From positions 52,952,008-53,016,007 of the forward strand of contig CM059973.1 of NCBI GenBank assembly GCA_030490835.1: a stretch of 64,000 bases of DNA, written 5' to 3'. This DNA comes from Annona cherimola. Its lineage: Eukaryota; Streptophyta; Magnoliopsida; Magnoliales; Annonaceae. The position numbers and the translations under genes are program-made. Below the pieces are notes generated by a model. That model was not told where the DNA came from. It searched no databases and saw nothing but the letters and a program-made list of their open reading frames with translations. Position 1 is the first letter of the stretch. The number at the start of each line of letters is the position of its first letter. Of the stretch, positions 34,268 to 45,464 are shown in pieces.

Positions 34268-34807
34268 GGTTGGAAGAAATAGAGAAGTGCGTCAGGAATT
34301 TTATGTGACCGTTGAGTTCCAATCAAATTAAAAGAAAATTTTATAAGATTGCGATTAAGCCTATTATGCTTTATGGGACAGAATGTTGGGCAGTTAAAGA
34401 ACAACATATACAAAAAATGAGCGTAGCGGAAATGAGAATCTTAAGGTGGATGAGTGGTAAAACAAGAAAAGATAAAATTAGTAATAAAATAATTCGAAAA
34501 AACTTAAAAGTGAGACCAATTTGTGATAAAATGAGAAAAAATAGATTAAGATGGTTTGGTCATGTTAAAAGGAGGCCTGAAGTAGCACTGGTTAGGAAAA
34601 CAGAGTCTATCCAAGTAGAAGGTGGTAGAAGAATGAGAGGAAGGCCAAAAAAAAACATGGATAGAAGTAATTAAACAAGATCTAAAAATATTATAAATTA
34701 CAGATAATTTAGTCTTAAATTGCCAAGAATGGCATAACAGAATCCATGCAGCCGTTCCCACCTAGGTGGGAAATGGCTTATGATGATGATGATGATGATG
34801 ATGAGGC
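34268..34807 (+). mobile_element. RTE-type LINE 2, 5'-truncated copy
   Basis: A 540-bp 3' fragment of the same LINE family as 5893-6456. The open frame 34312-34674 reads LYGTECWAVKEQ, MSVAEMRILRWMSGKTRKDK, RLRWFGHVKRRPE and RRMRGRPKK. It ends with a GATGAT simple-repeat tail. The flanking TTTGCAATTAAGAA occurs at 34254-34267 and 34808-34821, a 14-bp duplication as expected of target-primed reverse transcription. 5' truncation is usual for LINEs. The copy is less decayed than LINE 1. Confidence 0.9.
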
Positions 34808-35816
34808 TTTGCAATTAAGAATGGTGATTAAGATTAATCGCCAAAGCCCAATGTGAGTCAAGATGACTAAAGGGGCTTAATGAGGATTAAAATATGCTAA
34901 TGTGGCATGAATATTTATTTTAATTTCCATGATTTAATTAATAGAGATTAAAATGGAAATTATGGAATTGTGTTGAAAATTGTAGAAAATTCATAACTTG
35001 ATGCCTATAAGGCGAAATGAGATGAAATTTGAAAGGAAAACTCATGATTTTGGGCTCTACCTTATAAGTGGATTGGATTAAGGCACAAGTGATGAGATTA
35101 TAGTGATAATTATTTATTTTTAATCTTACACTCTAAGGTTATTTTCAAAGGTTCATAACTTGACGTAGAAACGTCGATTTGAGATGAAATTTGAAATGAT
35201 TGAATAAAATAATGAAATCTATGGTATGAGTAGATTGAATTAATCTAATTACCATAAAAAATTTCTTAATTAGAAAAAGGTATCTAGCATTGACTTTGTG
35301 TACCCTAGACTACCATAGCATTTAATAAAAAGTATTTGAGATAAATGACTTGATTAATGCTATGCACGGTGTCAAATGGTGGTGGATGGAGCTGGATTTT
35401 ATGGATTTATTTAATGGTCAAATCCATAAAAATTTGAAGTATTAATGCCTAAGTTTAGCTGAAATTTGAGCATAAGGTATGTGGCAAATAAAGGGATGTC
35501 CAAGGGCACTTTGGGCATGAAAATTTGACTTTTAAAAATGCTAAAATGCATATCTAAGTTTCCTAACACCTAGGTGAAGTAAATTGTCTCATAAATATGA
35601 GGAAAATGTGGAAAAAATGTCAAAACCCAAGCTAAGGGGGGGCGTCATCTATTGGACAGCAATGCATTTCTTAAATGCATGGATTTTGATGATTTTTGAT
35701 AATTAGAAAATGCATATTTTACTTTGATATAAAAATTTCATGTCATCAAGGGATAAGTTAGAAATAAATTACCCTCATGACATGTGGCAAAGTGGGTCCC
35801 ATGGGCTGTTAAAAAT

Positions 35817-35824
35817 TATAAAAG
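35817..35824 (+). promoter_or_regulatory. TATA box of Tekay-type solo LTR C
   Basis: TATAAAAG followed by a G-rich start region. Confidence 0.55.
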
Positions 35825-38025
35825 GGGCCATATCCAAAGGGGACGTCCATTTGAAAGGGGGAGAGAAAATCTCAAATTTTTCTAAGTGTGGAGCAACCTT
35901 GGGCACGTCCATAACAAGCAAGGAAGAAGAAGAAAAGAGAAGAAAAAGAAGATGAACCAAGCCAAACAAGTTGGATTCAAGTTAGGTTCCATTCCAGTAA
36001 GTAAAACCTAAGTTTGAATCAAGGTTTTCTCCTCAATTCATGAGCCATGAATATGGTTCATAAATAACTCTTAAAGTATGATTTATGATGCCTTAATATG
36101 GGTATTGAATGATTTTTGAAAGATATAATTGAGAACAAGAGTTCAAGAGAGCGAAAAGGGAAGTTAAGGTTGAAATTTGAGATGAAAGCTAACTTGAAAA
36201 TTCTCAAAACCCTAAACTAAGTTGCTGTATGATTTAAGCATGATATTTTAGATGTAATTCATGTTATTTTTGATTACATATGTTGATTTGAGAATTTTGT
36301 AATGATTTTAGCAAAAATAGAACTTACGGTTTCAAGTAATGCTCGATTTTTCCATTTTTGAGTTAGAAATGATACAAAGAGGTGCTTAAATTATTTATGG
36401 ATGAATTTTAGGGTAAATTACCCTAAATTAAGGACCCTTTGGATGGCCTAAGTGGGCTGGATGAGTTTTCCCTAAATCTGATTTTTTAGGGTGTGTATGG
36501 GAAGTCAAAACGGGGGCCAAAATGGGTACTTTCCATATGATTTTTGTTGCTATTTCTAAATAAATGATTTATGAATTTTATGGAGTGTAAAATACCCTAG
36601 GATTAAGATACTTTGAGTTCCCAAAATTACTTGGAAATATTTTCCCTAAATCTGATTTTAAGGATATGTGTATGGACATGTCAAAACGGGTCAAAATGGA
36701 TACCCTATATGCATGAAAATGTTGCTGTTATGAAAGAAAATGAATTATGGGTTTTAAATATGTGATAATAACCTAAATTTAGGTTAATAAAATCATGTTT
36801 AGTTTCTGGAAATTATGACTTTAAAATCTGTTATGATTTAAGTCTTGAAAGAGGCGTTGAAAGGATGTAAAACGGTTCTTAACATGGCTGTTTTGGAAAC
36901 CAGTGATAAATGGATTAAAAATATGAAATTAAACCCTAAAGTATATAATAATTAAGGGTTTTAATGATGTTGAAAATGGGTTTAAGTTTCTATGTTAAGA
37001 AATTTTAAGAAACACATAATATATGTGTTGTATGTTGAACATATGAGGAACATATGTATGAATGGATGATATATGATTTATGTGAACTTGCTAAAATGAA
37101 AAATATGCATGAATATGTGATGAAATACATAATGATGTTTCTGTATGAATGATGTTTGATTATCTCAATTTTTGAGATTTATTTATGAAGCTTAAAACGT
37201 AACTTATATGCTTAGAATGAGCATTGATGTAGGAAAAATGAAAAATTGATGAAAAATGGTTAATGAGATATATAAATTCCCATATGGTGAATTATGAATG
37301 AATTTTGTGTGTTTACCCTAAATATGGGATTAAAACACAATATGGAATGAACGATATGATGCTCAAGTGCATGTTATGTATGTATAATCGACTTGAAAAT
37401 CCAAGTTGATTATGTATGATATGGATTATGGGATTGGAAAACTAAGTGAGTGAAAGTAAATGGATTGTTATGAATGTAATGTTATGTTTATGTATAGGCA
37501 AAGGCAAAGAGATAAGCGAGACGGAAAGCTAAGCAAGCAAAGTAAGCAAGCAGTTTTCTAAATGCTTTGTTTTATCAAACGTGATCAAATATTTATCAAT
37601 GATACTCTAACTGTTTAAATGAGTTAGCAAATGAATGTTTTTAATTCTTTCTAAGTTGTTTAAGGATAATCATTCCTTATCTAAATATATATTGAAATGT
37701 TATTTCTAATGAAATAAATGAATTTCTTACTGTTTTGCAATTATTTATGACAAATGATGATTCATGAGTTTATGAATGAAAAATCATGCTAGCATGTCAA
37801 AGTTCATATTTATAAAAGAAAATATGTGCACAAAAGCATGAGCTCCACCTCAAAAGTGTAAGCAGACCGAATGTCCCCCTTTGGTGAAGTCAAGTCTTTA
37901 AGAGAGGCCTCGGGCCGGCGGCGCCTCCCTGGAATGGGAGAAAGGATGATAGTGGATGGTTGCCTAGCTAGCTTTTATCCAAAGGAATGTCATGGTTTCA
38001 AATGATGCATCGCATTATTTATGAC

Positions 38026-38079
38026 ATACCCTAGACGGGTATAAGAAGCATGTTTTAAGATATACCATCAAGTGGGTAT
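38026..38079 (+). repeat. Two tandem inverted repeats in Tekay-type LTR C
   Basis: ATACCCTAGACGGGTAT (38026-38042) and ATACCATCAAGTGGGTAT (38062-38079), 36 bp apart. They sit in the LTR position where LTRs A and B carry GGACAT/ATGTCC palindromes. Confidence 0.7.
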
Positions 38080-38652
38080 AATGTGGCTTTCCAAGTTATT
38101 TTCAATGAAAATGAATGACCTGAATACCTTATAGCTTGCTTATTGAGTTTCGACTCACAGTTTTATTTTTCAAATCTTAAAGATAGGTGAAATGACGAAC
38201 CATGCAAGAAGCATAGGTGGAGATTCAAGAAAATATGAATTTCTACAAGTTACCTGTGAATGAATTTTATGAATTGTATGGTTGTGTCTGATGACATTAA
38301 ATGGTGATTTAATGTTGTATAAGGATTATGTTATGTTTATGACTATGAATGGTGAATATGACTATAAATAGCGAAGAAAATTTATAGTCAAATGTTAAGA
38401 ATGATTTATCATGAAATGATTAACTATGGAATTTATGATATTGTATGTGTATATTTCAAATGGAATAGTGACCTAAAAAGATGTATGATGGAAATGGAAT
38501 GTATGAAATGAAATAAATTCCTAAGGAGTTAGGATATAATGGATAAATATCCGATAAGCCCGCCGTGTGATAGGGCAACAATCTTGATCATGTTTACCAA
38601 TCGATAGATCTTGGAGTAAGGTTGTGACGCTCGGCTGGGGTGCCACAAATAT

Positions 38653-39250
38653 TTAGATCTACATTTGGAAAAGTGAGGTCTAGATGAGATATGTATGTAA
38701 AGCACAAGTTTTTAATGGCTTGTAGTGATTGAATGCTTATTCAGAAAGGAATAACCAATTAACCCTATGTGATCTTGTTTATGTTATATGAAAATCGGCA
38801 TTATTTTACTTAGTTGCATAAGAATATAACAATTGACTAAAAGAAAGTTATGTGCTTCTAAAAATAGTTATTATATATGTTAAAAAACATGTATGAATAT
38901 AAATGAACCTAGATCAGTAATTCTTTACACAACTAAATAAAATGGAAATAATTTGGCCTAATTTGAGTCAAGGGATTTATAACTTCCATCTATTTAATCA
39001 TCCTCTCGATAATCTTCATTCGTTGCTACCTATAGATAATTATTTAGTTGTTTTTCTTTGTTATAGTTTAAATAAGTTCCTTTTAATAAAATTCTACTTA
39101 AATTGATAATTTGTATGTGGCAAGTGAAATCTTTGATAGTGCTATATTTAACTATTCTTCCTTATGGGATCGACACTCAACTTATTCTTTATTATTTGAT
39201 CGACACATATACTTATGTAAAAATAAGCAATTTTATTTGTTATAAATGCA
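38653..39250 (+). repeat. Athila-like element 3, 5' LTR, last part
   Basis: Collinear with 5340-5880 of the other Athila LTR, including CGACACTCAACTTATTCTTT near 39171. It ends about AAATGCA at 39250. The expected tRNA-Asp primer site is not visible after it. Confidence 0.6.
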
Positions 39251-39282
39251 GCTCAACAGCCTTCGATAATGATGTAGACTAT

Positions 39283-39830
39283 GAAGCAGTTTGGTGGGAT
39301 ATTGAATAAGAATCCTCATAAGCACTTGCAAACTTCATGCAAATTTGTAACTCATTCAAGCAAGAGGGAGTGTCTGATGATGCTATTCGATTGAAGCTAT
39401 TCCCATTTTCATTGAAAAAAAAAGCATTTGATTGACTTGACACTTCCTATTAATTCTATTAGAGATTGGGACAAATGCTCTTCAAATTTTTAGAAAAATA
39501 TTTCTCACTAGCTGAAGAGTAATCAAATCACTTCTTTCATGCAAGCTAATGAAGAAGCATTATATGAAGCTTGGGATCGATTTAAAGAGCTATTGATGAA
39601 TTGCCCTCACTATGCAGTCCGTCCTTGGGTAAGAATCTAGACATTACATAATGGGTTATTGTCAGAGACTCATACTATAGTTGATGCAATAGTTTGGGGA
39701 TTTCTAATAGGTAAGGCTTATAACTAAGCTTTTGATTTACTCGAGAAGATGACTTCTAACAATGCCCAATAGACAAGTGAAAGAACCAATATGAGAAAAT
39801 AAGCTAGTGTTCCTTAGGTTGAGTAGTCTA
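39283..39830 (+). pseudogene. Athila-like gag remnant
   Basis: A decayed frame with several stops: GILNKNPHKHL, GVSDDAIRLKLFPFSLKKKA, EALYEAWDRFKELLMNCPH, then AYNxAFDLLEKMTSNNA, where x is a stop. This is the retrotransposon gag (capsid) pattern of Athila elements. The first ATG cannot be placed. Confidence 0.8.
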
Positions 39831-40600
39831 TCTTCAATGTCTACATAATTGGCAGCTTTAACTAAGCAAATTCAAATTCTTTATATGTTAACCAATGTGA
39901 GCTTAGTTGAATCTACACTTCTTTCATATGATTGGTTTGGTGAACATAAGAATGTGATGGCTCAATGCCCTTCAAATCTAGAGTTAATGAATTCTATTTC
40001 GATCTTTCAATAGAAATAAAAAAACCCATATTCAAACACATATAACCCTATTTGGAAGAATTATCCCTATTTTACTTAGAGTAACCAAGGTGTCATTCAG
40101 TCATCTAAACCAACCATCCTATCTTGTTTTCAAAATCAACAACGAACGCATGTTCCTCAAGTTCCACAAGCTTCATATCATTAACCTTGTGCTAAAAAGG
40201 AGCCATTGCTTGAAGACATGTACATATAGTTCATGCAATCTTAAGCCGCTGCAGTGCAAAACCAAGTAACTTTTGTGAGGAACTTGGAGAATTAAATTGG
40301 ACAGTTGACTTCTGCTATTAATAGCCACTCATGAGGAGTTCTCTTGGTTGATATCGAGCCAAATGCCAATGGTTAAGGCAAAGAGTAAGTGTTAGCCGTT
40401 ATACCCCAAAGACAAGTTAATCCTAAGATGTAAGAGAATAAAGTAGAGCTAAGTCCCCTCTGAGTTCAAGGCAAATAGAGGAACCTATTGAAGAAAATGA
40501 GAAAATGGACAACCAACGGATACCAATGGTTAATGCACCATAGTAGCCTATGAATAGCCTGCCGCCACCACCTTTCTCGTGGCCATTTGAGAAGCAAAGG
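39831..40600 (+). other. Athila-like element 3, gag-to-protease linker
   Basis: Collinear with the low-complexity linker between gag and protease in such elements (Pro/Gln/Asn-rich fragments such as NQQRTHVPQVPQ). Too decayed for a confident frame. Confidence 0.45.
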
Positions 40601-41290
40601 AAGGACCATTAATTCAAGAGATTCTTGAATGTCCTAAAACAACTACACATTAATATACTTCTTATAGAAGTGAAAAAATGCCAAGTTATTACCAAGTTTA
40701 TAAAGGATGTCCTTACAAAGAAAAGGCGGTCGAATGAACTTGAGACAATGGCCCTAATGGAGGAATGCAATGCCATTATTCAAAGAAAGCTTCCTCCTAA
40801 ATTTCAAGATCCAAGAAGCTTCATAATTTCATACACCATTGGTTTTCAACATTTCAGGAAGACCATTCATGATCTTAGGGCACATATAAACTTGATGCCC
40901 ATATCCATCTTCAAAATGCTAGGCATTGGAGAAGTAAGACTTTCTACAATTACTCTTTAGTTTGTAGATAAATCTATCATTTATCCAGAGGGTACTAATG
41001 AAGCTGTATTGGTGAAAGTTGAAAAGTTTATATTTCCTGTAGATTTTATTGTGCTTAACTATAAGGAGGACTGAAATGTTCCTATCATTTTAGAGCAACT
41101 ATGCTTAGCTGTGGGTAGAACTCAAATTAACGTGCAAGTTGGAGAGCTCACTATAAAATTTCAAGATGAAAAAGTGACCTTTATTATCTTCAAGGTTACG
41201 ATGTTTAAAAGAGATTTAGAAGAATGCTCAATGATTGATGTGGTAGAATCATTAGTTCGGGTTGGTTTTCAATAGTGTATCTAATGACAA
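40601..41290 (+). pseudogene. Athila-like aspartic protease remnant
   Basis: The open piece 40625-40960 reads IIQRKLPPKFQDPRSFIISY and DLRAHINLMPISIFKMLGIGE. The active-site triad that should be D-[ST/GA]-G-like appears here as DLRA, so it is changed. After a stop, YPEGTNEAVLVKVEKFIFPV and then GELTIKFQDEKVTF continue in frame. The pattern is that of Athila-type proteases. Confidence 0.75.
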
Positions 41291-41739
41291 GATCAAAGTT
41301 GTTAGGATATGTGGATTGAGAGGATGTTGAAGTTATAAAAATTGTAGACTACTTGCAGCAAACACAGCATCCTCGGTTTCCTAGCAAGTTTCAGTCATTG
41401 GAGCTCATCCTCAATTCATTCAAGTCAATCAAGTATCTATTGAGGAAAATCTTACATTAGATCTCATATCATTACATTCTCAGTGGTGATATGCATTCTT
41501 TGGGAAATCTTGAAGTCTTCCAGTTATCATCTCCTCAGTTTTGGATGCAATTGAAGAAAACTTGGTGAGAATTTTAAGCGAATAGAAATGAGCTATTAGG
41601 TGGACCATTGCAGATATTAATGGTATTAATCTAGCTTTTTATATGTATAAGATCATATGGAAGAGAACCACAATCCCTCAATAGAAAGTAAAAAAAGATT
41701 GAATCCTATTATGAAAAAAAATTTCAAGAAAGAAATCAT

Positions 41740-42425
41740 TAAGTGGCTTGATATAAGGGTAATATACCCCATTTTAGATAATACTTGGGTAAGCCTAATA
41801 CAATGTTGTTACCGAGAAAGGTAGGATAACCATTGTTGCAAATGATAATAATGAGACTAGGATAGTCATAAGATGGAGGGTATGCATGGATTATAGAGAA
41901 CTGAATAAGGCAATAAGAAAGGATCATTTTCTTCTATTCTTCATTGATCAAATGTTGGACAGACTAGCTGAAAGGAGCATTATTATTTCTTAGATGGGTG
42001 CTTTGGTTGCCACCAAATTATGATAATAATAGAAGATCAAGATAAGACCCGTATGGTACATTTATATTTGGGTAGATGTCATTTGGTCTTTGCAATGCTC
42101 TTGCCATATTTCAGCATTGTATGATGTCCATACCCACAGATATAGTTAAGAACTTCTTGCAGGTATTCATGGATGTGAAGACACTAATCTTGTGTTAGAT
42201 TGGGAAAATATCGCTTTATGGAGGTAGGAATTGTACTTAGGCATCGAGTGTCAAAATAAGGCATTAAAGTGGATAAAGCAAAGATTGAAAAAACTAAGAA
42301 GCCTCCACCACCATCTTCTGTCAAGGACATCTATAGTGTTTTGAGGCACTTGGGCTTTTATAGGTGCTTCGTTACGAACTTCTCAAAATAGCCAAGACAC
42401 TTTGCAATCTCTTAAAGAAAGACAT
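41740..42425 (+). pseudogene. Athila-like reverse transcriptase remnant
   Basis: Shifting frames give WRVCMDYRELNKAIRKDHF, FIDQMLDRLAERS, a QEKT-like EDQDKTRMVHLYLG, CMMSIPTDIVKNFLQVFMDV (the YxDD box region, catalytic Asp pair lost) and SVLRHLGFYRCFVTNFSK. Reading stops at 42425, where an LTR begins. The RNase H and most of integrase of this element are missing from the window. Confidence 0.8.
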
Positions 42426-44230
42426 TGTAAAAGGTTGAAAAAATAATAATAATTTAAGTTGACTGATCAAAATCCACGTAGGGCATCCTACATGGCAAGG
42501 GTAGACTTTTTGACTAACTGGGCCAGATAAGTAATAATAGGCCTTACCAAATTATTATTTAAATATGCTGCGGGTTATATTTATATTTTCATTTTTGAAT
42601 GTTATTTCAGCAACATGTGCAGCTTGGTTGGTATATAGGTGGTCCAAGTGGACTTAGAGGTCTAGGGTTCGAGTAGGAGTTTTTGCAGAAAAATAATTAA
42701 TTTTTGCAGTTTTGCCTCCCCAAGCTTGTGATCCCCACAGGATGAGATAAGATTTAGTTTAATTGAAATTTAAGTTTAAAAGAAGTTCTATCTTTTATTC
42801 TCTATCTTAGCTACGGTAGCTTTCATAAAAGGGTTTAGGGAGCTGGTAGATGGAGGCATCTATGGCGTCCCGAATCGAGGCGTCCACATAATCCTTACTC
42901 AAAGATCTTGTCGATTGGTAAATGTGACTCAGGATTGTTGCCCTGATCATGCGGCAGGTTCTTAATTGGAACTCGTCCAATTTTTTTTTCTTTTTTTTCT
43001 TTTTCTTTTTCTTTCATCATATAAACATATGCTCATCATCATTCATAATGGACTCATCCATATCATCATAAATCATCAACTTCTCATATTATTCATAACT
43101 TCATAATTTCATACGACCTATGTCCTTTTTCATTATATCCCATTAGGGCATACATTCATATTTCAATATACAAAGGATTACATATCTTTGTAACTATGCC
43201 TCTTTCATTCATTCATCATATCACTTATGGGCAAATCAACCTGATCTTTTTCATCACTTAGCTTTCCTTGCACTTGTCTGAGGTTGGAAAAACAAAACAT
43301 GAGTCGAAACTCAATAAGCAAGCATTTTTCATTTTAAAAGCATTCCTCTTCATTCGGTAGAAGACACTTACCAAGTGATCAACTACCAACAGAATAGAAA
43401 CCTTTTCGTAAACCATTTTTGGAAACCTTTCATAAACCATTCATGTAAACCATTCGTAAATGCATTTCTCTCGATTCGATAGGAGACACTTAGCAAGTGA
43501 TCAACTATCAATGGAATAGAAACCTTTTCATAAACATTGGATGCGCAAATGCTTTCTTTCTACTCTTGACATAAACCTTGGTGTGCGGGTACGCTAGCCC
43601 ATGGAACATCTCACATAGCATGGTCCAATACGCCAGCTGTCTCCAACTTGGCCTCATCAAGGGGAACCTCTCTTCCTCTTGACGCCTACATGGTTCCTAC
43701 ATGCATGACTTTGATTTCCCCGGCATTATATACCTCTTACACAAGGTGACTTGTCATTCTCATGTAGAGAATTATTTGCACCATCCCTTAAAAATATCAT
43801 TTCAAATTCATGCTTTCCTTTTCAATCCATGTATGAAAATGCAATGCATTCATTCACACATAACATTCCTTTGCTTCCACCTCTGGAGAGGACGTCGTCG
43901 GCACACAGCCCATACGACTTGGCAATAGTGAAGGGGGACCCTTTGATCCTCTTTCTACCTCCACCAAAGCCTCTTCCTTGTGCCTCCACCTCTCGGGAGG
44001 ACGCCGCTGGCACACAACCCTTGCAACTTGGCAATGGTGAAGAGGGATCCCTGATCCTACTTCCTCCACCAAAGCCTCTTCATTATGCATCACACATGTG
44101 CATTTGTCCATGAACATCACATGATATCAATATGTCGGCATGACTTTTTATAAAAACTCATAAACATTCATCATTTCAAAACATTATAGGAATGACCATC
44201 CTTAAATACATTTCATAAATATTTGAGGAT

Positions 44231-44470
44231 AAAATCACATTTTCAAAGTTGTGCTTGCTTACAATGAAACAATAAAATCATATTTTCAAAATTGTGCTTG
44301 CTTACAATGAAGCAATAAAATCACATTTTAAAAAGTTTGTTTGCTTACAATGAAGCAATAAAATCACATTTTCAAAGTTGTGCTTGCTTACAAATCATCA
44401 TTTTCAAAAGGATTGCTTGCTTACAATGAAGCAATAAAATCGCATTTTTAAAGTTGTGCTTACTTACCTC
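44231..44470 (-). repeat. 43-bp tandem repeat in Tekay-type LTR D, about six copies
   Basis: Unit boundaries (AAAATCRCAT) at 44231, 44274, 44317, 44360, about 44393 and 44436. One unit is shortened to about 33 bp. Each has GTGCTTGCTTACAATGAAGC or a close variant. Confidence 0.85.
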
Positions 44471-44729
44471 CTCAGTCTGTGTCATTCTCCTTTTCCTTTC
44501 CTTTTCCTATACAAAGAAAAATAATATTTTATCTATATCATTTCATGTCTTAGTTTACTTCCCATGCATGCTTTATAATCATTCATTACCTCATTTCTAT
44601 AGAGGTTAATCTTATAAATACTTGGTCATTACCTCCTTATATGGATTTTTATCCATAAATCCTTTAAAAATTCCATCCTTATATCCTCATAAAATATACA
44701 AATAAATCTCAATTTTTTCCAAAATCACG

Positions 44730-44870
44730 TTGTTTACTGTTCATAGTTACTGTAGTAAATCACTGTAGCATATTACTGTTGACGATCACTGTTCATGGTA
44801 TTGTTAACGTTTACTGTTCACCCTGAGGTTACTGTTCACAGCGACATGGGGGTACTGTTCATGGATTCCA
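44730..44870 (-). repeat. Cluster of ACTGTTCA / ACTGTAGTA motifs in LTR D
   Basis: At least six ACTGTTCA or ACTGTTGA copies, with related ACTGTAG, in 140 bp. On the minus strand they read TGAACAGT. Related GAACAGT and GAATAGT motifs occur in LTR A at 15500-15535 and 16795-16855. Another group (TACTATTCA) is at 46130-46180. Confidence 0.7.
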
Positions 44871-45456
44871 AAAATTGACATTTTTTTCCAAAAATAAAAA
44901 ATACCATGACATAGCTTATGCTTAGTATATAATGGAAAATTTTATACATTTTGAATTTATCATCATTTACTTGGCTAAATAAATCATTTTCTCCATATAC
45001 TAAAAATCAACATAAATTCACTTAAGCATAATCCTTAATTTCAAAAATCATGAAATTAATATATCATCATTCCAACATCATATTTATCATATTCATACAT
45101 CCCAAATCATCATTTATCAAATTTGGAGCATTATTTTCACATATCATATGCTATCTTCCCGAATGCTCCATCTTTGCTCCAAATTTTCGATGTTTCGGCA
45201 TAATTCCAATTAAGCATTATAAATTTACTTATTTTCTCATGCTTAGGAATTATCTAAGCATGATTTTACCTTACTTAACACCCAAAATAAATTTGAAAAG
45301 AAATCACTTACCCGAAGTGAAGATATCCGTCTTTTTCTCACACTTTCTCTCTCTAACTTTCTCCTCTTCTTTCTCCTCAAGGATAAAACGTGGTGGGGGT
45401 GAAAAATGCTCAAATGGAGCTGGGATAAAGTGCCTTGGATGTTCACCCCTGCCTCC

Positions 45457-45464
45457 TATTTATA
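45457..45464 (-). promoter_or_regulatory. TATA box of Tekay-type solo LTR D
   Basis: TATAAATA on the minus strand. Confidence 0.6.

Larger units (their letters stand above)
34135..38647 (+). mobile_element. Tekay-type solo LTR C, with a nested LINE
   Basis: Starts TGTAATACCCAGACCC and ends GGGGTGCCACA, with perfect AATAT duplications at 34130-34134 and 38648-38652. 4513 bp including a LINE of about 540 bp. TATA box at 35817. It has its own paired inverted repeats at 38026-38079 and the conserved terminal block. Confidence 0.92.

Noticed and set aside
43751..44120. Overlapping 70-120-codon frames with Pro-rich and acidic runs
   Set aside because: They come from a locally duplicated CT-rich segment within Tekay-type solo LTR D, open on both strands.
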